Assembly (NCBI GenBank): GCA_947184155.2
Contig: CAMXCT020000491.1
Coordinates: forward strand, 440,345-504,344
From: Cladocopium goreaui
Taxonomy: Eukaryota > Sar > Dinophyceae > Suessiales > Symbiodiniaceae
Direction: 5' to 3'
Length of the DNA stretch: 64,000 nucleotides
In this document: positions 1-12,000 of the stretch, piece by piece
Layout: every line of letters starts with the position of its first letter
Numbering within the stretch: position 1 is the first letter of the stretch
Position numbers and translations under genes: made by a program
The notes under the pieces: model-generated
Told to the model about the DNA's origin: nothing
Database searches by the model: none
Seen by the model: the letters and a program-made list of their open reading frames with translations, nothing else

Positions 1-393
1 AGTCTATGCGTAAAGTCACAAGCGGAATCATCACAACAGGGCACAACCCAAGCACCAATCCAAGTCCGGATATTGCCGGGGTATACCCCACGAAATAAAC
101 ATTTCAATAAGGCAAACTACGATAAACGCTTCGATTCAGGCATGCGGCAGCCTAATTGTTTAAACAAAGACACGTATTATCTTGTTGCTTATGTATATTA
201 TATATACACGCATCGTTATACATATCCCTCCACATGTGTGAATTAATATAGACATCACATATATCATATCAATGCATCGCACACCTGATTGTTCACCATC
301 CAGTACGCTCTAGCCCCATCCGGTCAGGGAGGTGATGATCCAAATCTGGAGAATACGAGAATCGACGTTACATCTGTGTCATGGTCTATGGTA

Positions 394-507
394 TCTGGGT
401 AAATTATAATAATTCACTAGCCTGAATTAAGGCCATTTGGGGATGATTTCCCTTATTAACCATGATTTCCAGTGAGGTCACAGTGAGGTCGTTATAATTT
501 ACCCAGA
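394..507. mobile_element. Short inverted-repeat element, family 5
   Basis: Termini TCTGGGTAAATTATAA and TTATAATTTACCCAGA are perfect inverted repeats; the interior contains AAGGCCATTTGGGGATGATT. A second full copy is at 39427-39542 and a half copy near 23145. Confidence 0.8.
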
Positions 508-3186
508 AACATGGTATATGGGGTACGGTCATCTGGTTAGACATTGGCCATCCCCCAAGAACCGGGCAATGCTACACATCTTTGATGTTTCTCCTGATAT
601 CAACCAACATTTATGGTGAGGTCATTTGAAGTCGTTAGAAAATAATATACTTTAGACTCCCCCAAATCCCATGTTAGTTGTACTCTTATCTCCATTGTAC
701 TCCTATATCTTATTGATTTACTCCAACATGCTTAGCTAGAAATGACCGGGGAATTGGATGCTTTGAAACTCAACATGGCACAACATCACCAATTGTTGTT
801 GCCCAATAGCGCGTCTCGGAAAAAAACAAACAGTTTCGTATGTGACATACCATCATTGGTCAAAAGTGGTTCGACATATGAAGGGTTGCGCCTCTTCTTT
901 AGGATAATCAGTGAGGGGCAAAGAAACATGGTTTGTTCCAAATACTATATATATATTATATGTATATAATATGTATGTACCTTGCAATCGAAAGCCCTTT
1001 TTCAAACAGGGTTTGCCAGCCAAACATGTTGGATGAACCGTGAAACCCCTCCGGGTGCCCCCAATTGGATGGTTGTAAAAAAACCGTGAGAAAGTACGAG
1101 TCAAATTGGAATCATCGTGCAAAAACCAGAAATGGAGACTTTGAAACATGTGATGCTAAAAATGGAAATTGGGATGTGTTGGGTCAAAATTGGGTATCTA
1201 AAAATGAATGATTAGTCCTTGGGCCAGTTGCAATTGTACTTCCATTCCTCTGGTACCTTGATTGAAGCTACGGGCCGGCCAATGTAGGTATATACGGATG
1301 TTTCCTAAAATGGGGGTACCCCCAAATCATCCATTTATTAGATGGATGTTCTATTATAAATCATCCATTTTGGGGTACCCTCTAGTAATTTAACATAGCT
1401 ATTGAACATTTCCCATTTATAGTTGATTTACTTATTAAAGATGGTGATATTCCATAGCTATGTTAGATTATCAAAGGGTTCACGCATGTATGGAACCCCA
1501 TCCACGAGTTGGTCGCCTGCTTCTGTGCTGCGGAGGCCAGGTGTTTCTCCCCTGGCGAAACAAACCGTGATGGGTTGATCCTTAATGGAGGTACCCCTAT
1601 TCATCATCCATTTGGTGGTACCCCCCATTTATGGAAACCTCCATTAATATTGTATTACCTCTGGTTACGAACCAAAAATCAACTGGGAGGTACGTTCAAG
1701 CACCCTAAATTTGCAATTTTAATATCAAAAAATGGCTATCATCAGCAAAATTGGGATTTCACCGACCAACATTATATTGTACCTATAAACAATGACGGGC
1801 CGTAGAACCAGACTCATATGTTGATGGGCTTGCAAGTGCAAACAACTATCACTGCGGGTTGGCCTATTTCTGTTTCAATCAATAACTCCCTACACAAGTA
1901 GGAGGAACTCATCGTTGTACGAAAGCTTTGCCAAAATGGAGATCCCAATCTTGCATCTTCAAGGCTGCTAAGAACCATTAGTACAGGCTGCGCACTGGCT
2001 GGGTTCAGGCCCCGGCTATCTTCCTGGGACATCCACTGATAAAAATGGCTCAGACCGAATGCTGTTGAATCTGAGGGACCAAACCAATGATGACCCATAT
2101 CGCCCAGGATTTTGCTACGTCCAATTTATTCATTGTGGTTACCCACTTGAACAATCATTTGTCACTATTTTCAGGGGTGACCCCCGTGGTTGACCTCATT
2201 TGGCAGTACTAATCCAGGGTCGACATCACGTGGCAACCAGGCCCCCGATCCTAGAGCTGTGGTCCCTAGAATCAGGACTTTGTAGCCTTGAATACCACCT
2301 TGGGAGCCCTCAGTGCGACTCAAATGAACCTTTCGGGTGACCTCACACATGATCACAATTTCAAAGCAAGAATAAGATGCAGAACGTGTTGAAACCCGAG
2401 CAGATCTGAGCCTTGTGACACTGAACATTGTGCAAAATGAACCGGTTCTTCTGCCATTGGTGGGTCCAACACACTCAGCCACTGGGTCAGAGTGGCTGAG
2501 CGACAAATTGCTTCCACTGAGATCACCGAGGAGCTAGAGGAAGGCCTTCCCCAGTTTTAAGTTGGGTAGAAACCTATCTAACCTACAGATGTATGTACAT
2601 GTATGTATATACATTGTATATATTGTATATATATATATATCCACCATAGACCCTAGGCGTTAGTTCTAAATCTATTTGATCGTATTTGCCTATCGGTTTT
2701 GAGTGCGCCTTCCTGTAGTTTACAACCAAGTCCCCAGCGCCCCCTGCCACCTTCGTGGCACCACATGACCTGACGAGGTCCTAATTGGGGGCGTTACCTT
2801 TGGGACTTTGGGATTGGTTAAATTCCCATGATAATATAGTATATGATATGAGTCATATGAGTTTAAGTGATGTTGAGTACAAACACTATATATCGCCACG
2901 CAACAATATATATGGCCAAGGTCAGATTAGAATGATGTACATAGGATGGCCAGAGAAAACCACGAAGTAAGGAACGATTTGCCATGTCTAGCAGGATACG
3001 GGATTTACATGGATTCACCCTCTGGTAACATGGCAATGGAAAATCCTCTATTTATAGATGATTTCCACGTGCCACGTTTGATTACCAGAGGCTACTGATG
3101 TTTTGGAAATGCCACAAATGGGTGCCTTTGAAAAGACACTTTCTCAGTCACTTTATCCAGCATGTCCCTCAATTCAAGAACAAAGT

Positions 3187-3295
3187 TACCCTCTGGTTAT
3201 TTAACAGTTCGCCATGGAAGCCATGGTCCATTTATAGATGGTTTACCTATTAAACATGGTGATTTTCCATGGCTATGTTAACTAACCAGATGGTA
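3187..3295. mobile_element. TA-flanked MITE, family 1
   Basis: TACCCTCTGGTTATTTAACA ... TAACTAACCAGATGGTA. Family 1 is the commonest element here: about 105-120 bp, termini CCCTCTGG/CCAGAGGG, subterminal GCTATGGAAAAT, flanking TA. The TA duplication resembles Tc1/mariner-derived (Stowaway-like) MITEs. A diverged copy is at 3017-3091. Confidence 0.8.
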
Positions 3296-5151
3296 GATGG
3301 ATTTGCAGCCTCAGGCATCAGTCACTTCAAGTAGCGGCTGTTGATGGCTGTTGTCTACAATTCTTGCCCCAAGAACGGTTTGGTTTCGACAATTCGGCGG
3401 TTGGAAACTGCCGTTTCTGGGTTTCATGTCGGCAGCTGTGGAGCACATATTTCATCATATTTCAATGACCTCTCTGTCGATGGCGACATCATTTTTGCTC
3501 CCAACATAGAACCCCCCCATCATGGATGGTAAACCCAAAAATACATGGTTGGTATAAACACCTCGCCGGGAGAAGTCTCAGCCAGCCATGCGGACCTGCA
3601 TGACGTTCGCTTCACCTGTGCGGGCAAGCGACTGGCTCGAGATATTTTTCAGACAAAAACATATTGGTGCATTGGGGGTTGCCATCCCAGACAGTGTTGA
3701 AAGTAAACCATATTAAAAACAACAACACCAATGGTCACCAACCAAATGTAAAAAACAAAACTGAGGGAGGATTCCCCAGGATCGCAGAACTGATGCTGAA
3801 CGTGGAACTCAAGCACCCCAAAGTTGTTTTTCTTTTAAATCACCTGTTTCTTCAGCCAGTTCCATGCATAAAGAATAAAGAAATCTTATGTGTCACTATA
3901 TTATGTCTATTCATAATATCTTACTTAGGAGATTCAGGTGAGACACCAACCACAGACAAGTTATATGTACATTACATACTACTATACCATATCATCGTCT
4001 ATGGTTTAAATGTCATCAGAATCATTATATCATTCCAGTGCCGCTGAGAAACCCAAGCAGTTACCAGTAGTGAGAAAAAGATGCAGAATTTGACTTGCAC
4101 AGGTTGGATGATCCTCCAACACACATTGCCAGTCAGCACCAGAATCATCACATTAAGCCTGCTTGTATCAGCACCTCGCAATCACTTCATTCACTAAATA
4201 TCAGATTGTTGGTGATAGTCCACTATATCCCCTCTCCCGATCCTCTTTGTTGCTTTCTCCTGCAGAGCAATCTTTATAGAGGCATTGACAGAAGCCTGTC
4301 TTGATCGTTTCCTGAATTATGCTCAAAAAAAATGTCTATCAACATTTCGAATATCTGTCATGGTTCTTTGAAAAAATATCTCCAGCAATTTTTGTGATGT
4401 GTCAAATATATTAATACTTAATACAGAAAACACATAAAAGTGTGTTGAGTCCCCATTCTCCACAGGCATTTGTTTAATGCAACGCAGATAGAAACCCATG
4501 CTTGCTGGCTTATGAACATGGGGGGTCAAACCTGGCCCAAAATGGGATTCTTAAACCTTGAGCCACAATCTACTGGCCATGGCCATGAGATTCATAAGTC
4601 GATTATCTATTGAGAAAAGTACAGCCCAAGCACTGTATAAGAATTCCTTGTATAAGAAAATGAGGGGCTGATTTTTTTTGCCGCATATATGTTTTGTGGA
4701 ATATGTATGCAAATGGAAGTTAAGAAATTAAGGGACCCTTGACCGAATAAGTGTACATATATACTGACATGGGCCTTTCCGATAAGAAATTGAGGGACCC
4801 TGGCCCACTGGCCATCGGCAACCAACATTCTTATATATCTTATATAACGCTCGCGCGACGTATACATGTCAGCAGTTCTCGATAAGCCCAGCCCAAGGCG
4901 AAGTAGCCTGGTTGTTTGATATGTTTGATGTTGCATCAGAAATCTTGGACACGTTAGGCCGTTAGGTTTCTGGGTTTTGCTTGACCCGTTCTTCATTCAC
5001 CGAGATTTTCCATGGCTTTTCCCAGAAGTGGCCACTTGGAGCTCCCCCCACCATCCAACCATCCATGGCCTCTCGCTTCCCCCGGCCAAACTAAAGCTCA
5101 AGGCTCAAGCCGAACACTGCGGAGGATGGACTCCATCCGGTGTTAAACGGT

Positions 5152-5258
5152 TAATTTTCTGGTAAACACGCAAAAAACTATGGAACATCATAATTTTTAA
5201 TGGGTAAATCCACTATCAATTGCCATTTTCCATAGCTATGTTAGTTTACCAGAGGGTA
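5152..5258. mobile_element. TA-flanked MITE, family 1
   Basis: Left end degenerate (TTTTCTGGTAAAC), right end TTTACCAGAGGGTA intact. Confidence 0.7.
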
Positions 5259-5883
5259 TGTCCAGTTGTGGGATGAACTAACATGAACTAAGCCACAACA
5301 GCTGTACGAAGTGGGGGACCAACCACAGCTCGCTGTCATTTCCATGAGGAAAATCATCTTCCATATCCCATCGGTTTGCGTTTCATGCTGGTTTTCAAGT
5401 GAGCATTACCAAATACACCTCGAAGACCTATACGCATGTGACAATGTCCAATTTTATATTGCATGGGCCCTTGAAAAAAAAACTTATGGTTCGAGCTGGT
5501 TAGGAAAGTATATTTACAAACCCTCAAAAGGCCAGATCGAAACTGTATTCAGTTATAATACATTTCGGTATACATATAACATGATATATGTGTATATATA
5601 TATATATATCCATAGATTAACCATAGATTAACCATAGATTAACCATAGATTATCCATAGATTAACCATAGATTATCCATAGATTAACCATTATTATTAGA
5701 TATTCCTATGAAAAAAACACATATGAATTGTATTAAACTACGGTTATCCGTATTTGACCAAGTTGCCAGGAATGGGATACTCCCATGACATTCAGCGACC
5801 ATGTCGCCCGGTATTTTGCACAGAAATCGAAGACGAAACTTTGACGGCGGAAAACACTGCACCAGAACTATTTTCCTGCCATG

Positions 5884-5968
5884 TAGCCTCTGGTAAACGT
5901 TTACATAACTATGGAAAACCACTATGTTTCATGGGAAAACTCACTATTTCTATGGCCATTTTCCAAAC
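5884..5968. mobile_element. Truncated family 1 MITE
   Basis: Left end GCCTCTGGTAAAC and the loop are present; the right terminus is missing. Confidence 0.6.
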
Positions 5969-7136
5969 GCGTAGAAGACGACTTAACATCATCCTGCCAT
6001 GTAGCTTTGGAATCAAAGAGTAATTAGATAGATGAGTAGATGACGCAAGGAAAAAAAAACATGTGGCCCGAAACAACATGAAACGACATGATGCCTGTGT
6101 GTCTTCCCAATGTCACCCGGTCACCGACACCTGACATGGCGCGCAGCAACTACATGGTGCCTATTGGTGCTTTTGAGCCAAATCATCATGACAAAAAAAA
6201 TAACAAACCAACATATAGAACTATGGAAAACATAGAATAGAACAATGCAGAAAAGTACAGACAATATTGGCAATCTATCGAAAATCATGGACACATGATG
6301 AAAATTAAAATGGTTGGACATGGCTCAAGTCAATTGACTGCTGGAAACTTGCCATCCCATCACATGTGTTGACCTGGTTGGCAAATGTACATTGATATTT
6401 CCGGAATGGATATGAATGGATCGAGATGGGCAGTGTCACCCTAGAATCATCAATAGCGTGTACGCGGGATAATTCTCACTGGAAAAGTGTTACTTTTTCC
6501 ACATGACATCACATGGCCAAGAGAACCAGCCAACCTAGTTTTTGTAGCTGGCAAGCTTACAACATATCTTGGGTTATCCCACTTCGGGACTAAGCCACTA
6601 ATCACTAGAAAAATAACAGAACTGAATCAGTGTTCAACCCAAGGGATTCTTTCTATACAAATTGTTTTGATGTGTTCGTCTTGAAACATTTCAAAACATG
6701 TAAAAAAAAGCACCGTTGAACGCTACAAAAATTCATCACCATGTCACCATGGACTCAAAAAAGCATGTTTCGTGCGTTCCCCTGCTTAAATACTGTGAAA
6801 TTCCCTGAAATAAATCCGAATCCTACTTGATTACTTGGATGTGCATCCTTGCAAAAAGTGGCTAGTGTCCATATTTTTTCAGCTGGCTATTGGTTGGGTG
6901 CCCTTACATCCCAATTATCCCAGTGAAATTCTAGTATACGTATATAAAACCAATGAGAAATTCCATTGGTAGTAAGATAATCCAATTATTCCAATTATCC
7001 AAATTACCAAAAAAAAAATACCCTCCAGTAATCAGTTCCATGGCGTGCTCGAAAATCCTCTATTTTTCATGATTGGTGTTACTAAAACCCACATTTATTG
7101 GCGAATTTCCCAGCCAACCATTTAACATTCATTTAA

Positions 7137-7251
7137 CTTACTGGTACTAAACGCAGGGAATGGATGGGAATGATCCATAGAGTCATCACATTCGTAATGT
7201 CATCATCCCAGCAACCCCCAGCACCCCATCCAGCAACCCTACGTAAAACGC
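7137..7251. mobile_element. Inverted-repeat element, family 7
   Basis: CTTACTGGTACTAAACGCAG at the left and CCCTACGTAAAACGC at the right enclose GGATGGGAATGATCCAT and CAGCAACCCCCAGCA. Related copies at 42725-42834 (complete) and about 13470-13559 (half). Confidence 0.6.
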
Positions 7252-7534
7252 TTAACATAAGTTAACCCTAGAGCTGATTACTGGAGGGTACCTGTCCACT
7301 GTCCACCCCCGCTCCGTTTTTTTTACAGAATCAATGGACTTCTCACGGACAAACGGTGCCGTGATGGTCCTGGTCCAAGAAGTGAACGGGGGATTTCACC
7401 ACTGGGATTTCACCACCAAGGATTCACCACAAAAAAGATCGGCCAAAATAAGGATTCAATCACCATGTTCATCCATTAAATCCCATGGAATTCCCATTGT
7501 TCATGAATCAAATCAATCAAATCACCATTTTCCA

Positions 7535-7652
7535 CTGGTTGGTGGTTGAACCGCCACCCCTCTGAAAAATGATGGAGTGAAAGTCAGTTGGGATGATAAC
7601 ATTCCCAACTGAATGGAAAGTCATAATCCAAATGTTCCAAACCACCAACCAG
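7535..7652. mobile_element. Inverted-repeat element, family 2
   Basis: CTGGTTGGTGGTTGAAC ... GTTCCAAACCACCAACCAG. Family 2 shares an interior ACCCCTCTGAAAAATGATGG and CAGTTGGGATGATGACATTC; copies run 98-146 bp, or 224 bp where another element is inserted. Confidence 0.8.
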
Positions 7653-8035
7653 AGAATAGATTGAACTACCAGTAACTGCCAGTAACTGGAATTTAGATGA
7701 ATTGAGTTATCCAAAAATGAAAGCTGAGGAAAAGTGAGCGATTAAATTCAGGTGATCGAAAAAAAAACAGTGGAAATCTGATTTTAATACTCTACAAATG
7801 GTGGATTTTTAGCGTTACCATGTGAAACAATTCCAGGGGGCGAACGAAAAAATCGTGTGTGTGTGTACCCATACCATCCCATACCATATATCTATTGTAC
7901 ATCAAACTTCTTCCAGGGTTGCCAAGACCTCAGATTCTCACGTATTGAGGTAAAATGGCCAATGCCCCCCCGGCTTTTGGCTTTTGGCTAACCGTAGGTC
8001 GGAGCGCCCCTGCTTTATGTGGTTGACTTGTTTCT

Positions 8036-8153
8036 TACCCTCTGGTTATTTAACATAGCCATGGAAAATGGCTCATTTATAGATGATTTTCCCATTAAAA
8101 CCCTCCATTTATTAGGGATTTTCCATGGCTATGTTAGTCATTACCAGAGGGTA
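8036..8153. mobile_element. TA-flanked MITE, family 1
   Basis: Complete copy, TACCCTCTGG ... CCAGAGGGTA, both TA flanks present. Confidence 0.85.
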
Positions 8154-8834
8154 AATGCTGCTGGTGCCATGGAATGCCATGGATGAACTCAGCAGGTTTT
8201 GGGAGATTCCCACATCGATTGACCCGATGTGACCATCCATCAACAGGGTTTCGGTGAGTTTCAACGACTGGATGATCAACGGACATTGCACAGATCCCAT
8301 CTGGGTTGCAGCCGGGCATTTCATGCGTCATATTCCCATGTGCTGCTTAGTTGTTTTGTTATATGTATATATATTTATATATTATACTATATTTATATAT
8401 TATAACTATAACTATATCATAATATATAATATATATGTATATATATATATTATGTATACAGTAAATATGTATACGTAGTCGTTGACATTTGAAAGGATGT
8501 ATCTATAATTTGTCTGTTCTATCCGATGTTTCTTGATTGTTTCTCTTTCTTCCTTATCTATATCCTTTACCAGGACCAATCTTACACACCGTGCCAAAAA
8601 CAGATATCGTTCAGTTTTTCAGCCAATACACTCTACCCTCATTGATAACAACAAATGCTACCCAACCAAATTTTAACATGCTTACCTGAGGACCTGGGTA
8701 GTGGTAGTCTCTACATTCATATACGTATGTAAGTACAGATATTATGTGTGGGTTACAACCCTAGTACCTTTCTGTTCACCGCAAATTGCTGGTAGTACTG
8801 TAAATGGATGTTCATACATGCAAGAAACAAGTTT

Positions 8835-8949
8835 TACCCTCTGGTAAACGTTTACATAGCTATGGAAAATCACCACGCTATTAATGTGGTAAATCAACTA
8901 TGTCTATGGCCATTTCCAATAGCTATGTAACAGTCATTACCAGAGGGTA
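8835..8949. mobile_element. TA-flanked MITE, family 1, just 3' of lepA
   Basis: Complete copy, TACCCTCTGG ... CCAGAGGGTA, 77 bp beyond the lepA stop codon and so probably within the 3' UTR. Confidence 0.85.
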
Positions 8950-9026
8950 TAGGTTTTGGCCAATCCCATCCCTGTGGCCTAAAACATCAACGCTGCCGGC
9001 CTCCTTGAAGCGACGGCAGGATTTTA

Positions 9027-9053
9027 TCACATTTTCACCATTGCCACAAAGGC
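9027..9053 (-). CDS. lepA: lepA terminal exon, 27 nt: AFVAMVKM stop
   Basis: Encodes AFVAMVKM and TGA after acceptor CTTGGGAG|GCC. With the previous exon it reads [12 protein letters not shown], matching the family's final VPQEAFLAVLKL. An inverted-repeat element starts about 80 bp downstream, in the presumed 3' UTR. Confidence 0.9.
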   Translation of the reverse strand, partial: AFVAMVKM

Positions 9054-12000
9054 CTCCCAAGGAATGGCGTCCAGGTCGTTCAATATGTCACGAACGGTTG
9101 GAGATTCAGAATTGTTGCGAAATTTCTAGAGAGAACTCATGGCCACACCATATTCATCTAATTAGTTCCGCTTTTGATCCCTAAAAGTCGTAGAGATTCT
9201 TTCAAATTCGCACAAGCCTCCAGCTGGAATGGTGGATTTCGGAGGACATGGACACCCGTAAAGAGAGACACGCATTTGCCACTCGATATTGCAAACCTAT
9301 GTGCACAAGTGTATCAGATAATGATATTACATTGTATGTATTACTGTATGGATACCATTGCTGAAACATCCATGTATGGATCATATATATTCTATATATT
9401 GCATCATCACATTTTGTACATAACATGATCATATCTACATGAGACAGACAGCTTGGTACCAACATTTATGAATCATATCCCCATATCACAGGTGCTTGAA
9501 ACACTTATAGTTGATGGTTAAAATTCCCCTTAAATAACCAATCATCGCGCAACAGGCGTTTTGATTCCAAATCCATTCTAAAATCACCCGTTTTTAGCTG
9601 ATTTCACCATCAAATCCTCATTTAAGCAACTAATCATCTATATCTATATCCCAGATTTTGGATGCTTTGAAATTACTTTACTTCGAGTTGTCCCCACCAT
9701 GACATCTATACGTTTTGTTACTGGCAAATCTTCTGGCATTCTATCTGACATATCTTCTGGCATTTTATCTGGCATATCTTCTGGCATTCTATCTGGCATA
9801 TCTTCTGGCATTCTACCTGGCATATCTTCTGGCATATGTTCTGGCATATGTTCTGGCATATGTTCTGGCATATCTTCTGGCATATCTTCTGACATTCTAT
9901 CTGGCATTCTATCTGGCAAATCCTCTGGCATATGTTCTGGCAAACATTCTGGCACTTTATCTGGCATACCTTCTGGCATTCTATCTGACATTCTATCTGG
10001 CATACCTTATGGCATTCTATCTGGCATATCTTCTGGCATTTTATCTGGCATATCTTCTGGCATTCTATCTGGCATATCTTCTGGCATTCTACCTGGCATA
10101 TGTTCTGGCATATCTTCTGGCACTCCTTCTGGCATATCTTCTGGCATATCTTCTGACATTCTATCTGGCATTCTATCTGACAAATCTTCTGGCGTTCTAT
10201 CTGGCAAACATTCTGGCACTTTATCTGGCATACCTTCTGGCATTCTATCTGACATTCTATCTGGCATACCTTCTGGCATTCTATCTGGGATATCTTCTGG
10301 CATTCTATCTGGCAAACATTCTGGCACTCCTTCTGGCATATCTTCTGGCATATCTTCTGACATTCTATCTGGCGTTCTATCTAGCATATCTTCTGGCATT
10401 CTATCTGGCCGTTGAGGTCCAGCGGTGCTCACTGAGCTCGGAGGGTCCCAGGTTGAGAACCAGCGATGCTCACTGAGCTCGGGCGGTCCCAGGTTGAGGT
10501 CCAGCGGTGCCCAGTGCGCTCAGACCCTTGCAGTTGAGGTCCAGCAGTGGCCACTGCGTGCGGAAGTTGGCGAAGAGCTTGGGGAAGAGTTGGCAAGGCG
10601 GAAGTGGACATGGAAGTGGAGGCAGAGGTGGTGGAGGAGAACGAGGAGGAGGAGAAGAAGGAGGAGAAGAAGAACAACTCTGATAAAATCTAACAACCCT
10701 CACCTGGCAGGTGGGGAAAAACTTTGAAGATATTTATCCCCGTGATATAACTATAAAATATCATAATATATTAAATATAATCATCAAACGTCAGGGGTGT
10801 CTGAAGCAGCCACCTTTCGTACGAAAGACGCTGCGGAAGTCTCGCCTCAGGAGGGACTTGCACCTTGGCGATTTCGCGCAGCTTGCGTTTGCCCTCCTTC
10901 TGCCTCGGCGGTGCGCGGTGGTAAAGGTGGAACTATGGGGAGATCAATGGGGATATTATATAAGAATCATCCTTAAGTAATTCATGGGTAATTCATGGGA
11001 GGAATCAACAATGATTATGATTACTATAGTTCATAAAGGTGTGTAACACAAGCATTAAAATTTAACATAGCTATGGAAAATCACCATGCTATTCATGGGA
11101 AAATCCACTATTTCTATGGCCATTTTCAATAGCTATTTTGACATAACCAGGTATGTAACACAACCATAAGTCCTCCGGCGCCTGGGAATGCCTGGGATCT
11201 GGAGACGAACAGACAAAGCCTCACCTGGTGGGTGACCTGACTCATCCATCGTTGATCTTTCTTTCTGGGTGAAAAAAACATGGCTGGTTGGTGGTTGAAC
11301 AAACTACCTACCCCTCTGAAAAATATGTATGAAAGTCAAAGGGGATGATTGTTCCCAATATGTTAGGAAAAATAAAAAATGTTCCAAACCACCAACCAAA
11401 TGGGGTCTATTTAGGCTTTATATGGAGTTATATGGAATTTCAATTGAATGTCATGGTCCCAGATGTGTTGGGTGTTGCGCGTATCCATCTGCCATGCTCG
11501 CAATTCTCTGCATAGACCACGCGCTTTTTGCACGCAGCAAAGGGAGTCCAGCATCCATATGTTCCTAACGTTTGAAACTATATATAAGCCTTGCTACAAC
11601 CTTTGCCTCACAAGTACTGGCTCATGGTTGGCCGGGGCCGGTCAGAATTTTAGCATCTCTGCTGCCATCTCTGCCGCAACTTCTCCTGCACCAGAGCAGA
11701 CATCGTAGACGCACTCCTCGAAGTAGCTGGAATCTGCGGCAGTTCCCAAGTGTTTCTGGCAGAGAGCCTTGGCATCAGCTTGCGCTTGGGCGTCACACAC
11801 CTGGCTGAAACCCGCATTCTGGCCATGCCCATCAAAGTCTTGAAGGTATTGCTGGGCGTGAGGGCTGCCACCAAGCTCTGCCCAAGCTTTCTTGACCTCA
11901 AATTCTTGGTCTTCTCTCGTAGCCAGCTGCAACATTGAACTATTCGAGCTCCGCATGTGCTTTTGGCCTTTTTGGCCCTTGAGCTCGCCACTTACAAAGG

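Larger units (their letters stand above)
1..9026. other. Region 3' of lepA: no supported gene
   Basis: Nine kilobases of mostly AT-rich sequence with inverted-repeat elements (listed separately), TA-rich microsatellites (2600-2640, 8360-8470) and an 11-bp tandem repeat (5605-5690). Short open frames at 1814-2506 (minus), 3341-3532 (plus), 4977-5165 and 5754-5900 have somewhat coding-like composition but no recognisable family or consistent splice frame. I cannot support any of them as a gene. Confidence 0.6.

Noticed and set aside
9699..10476. ORFs of 238 and 253 codons
   Set aside because: They only read the 12-nt minisatellite in different frames; both strands and several frames are open, so openness is no evidence of coding.
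10718..10726. Helitron identity of the composite element because of its 3' hairpin
   Set aside because: The hairpin is not followed by CTRR and the other end does not begin TC, so the Helitron rules are not met.
10771..10845. lepA ending by read-through at TAA 10771
   Set aside because: The read-through tail ([12 protein letters not shown]) has no family match; splicing at the GC donor to 9053 gives the conserved EAFVAMVKM end.
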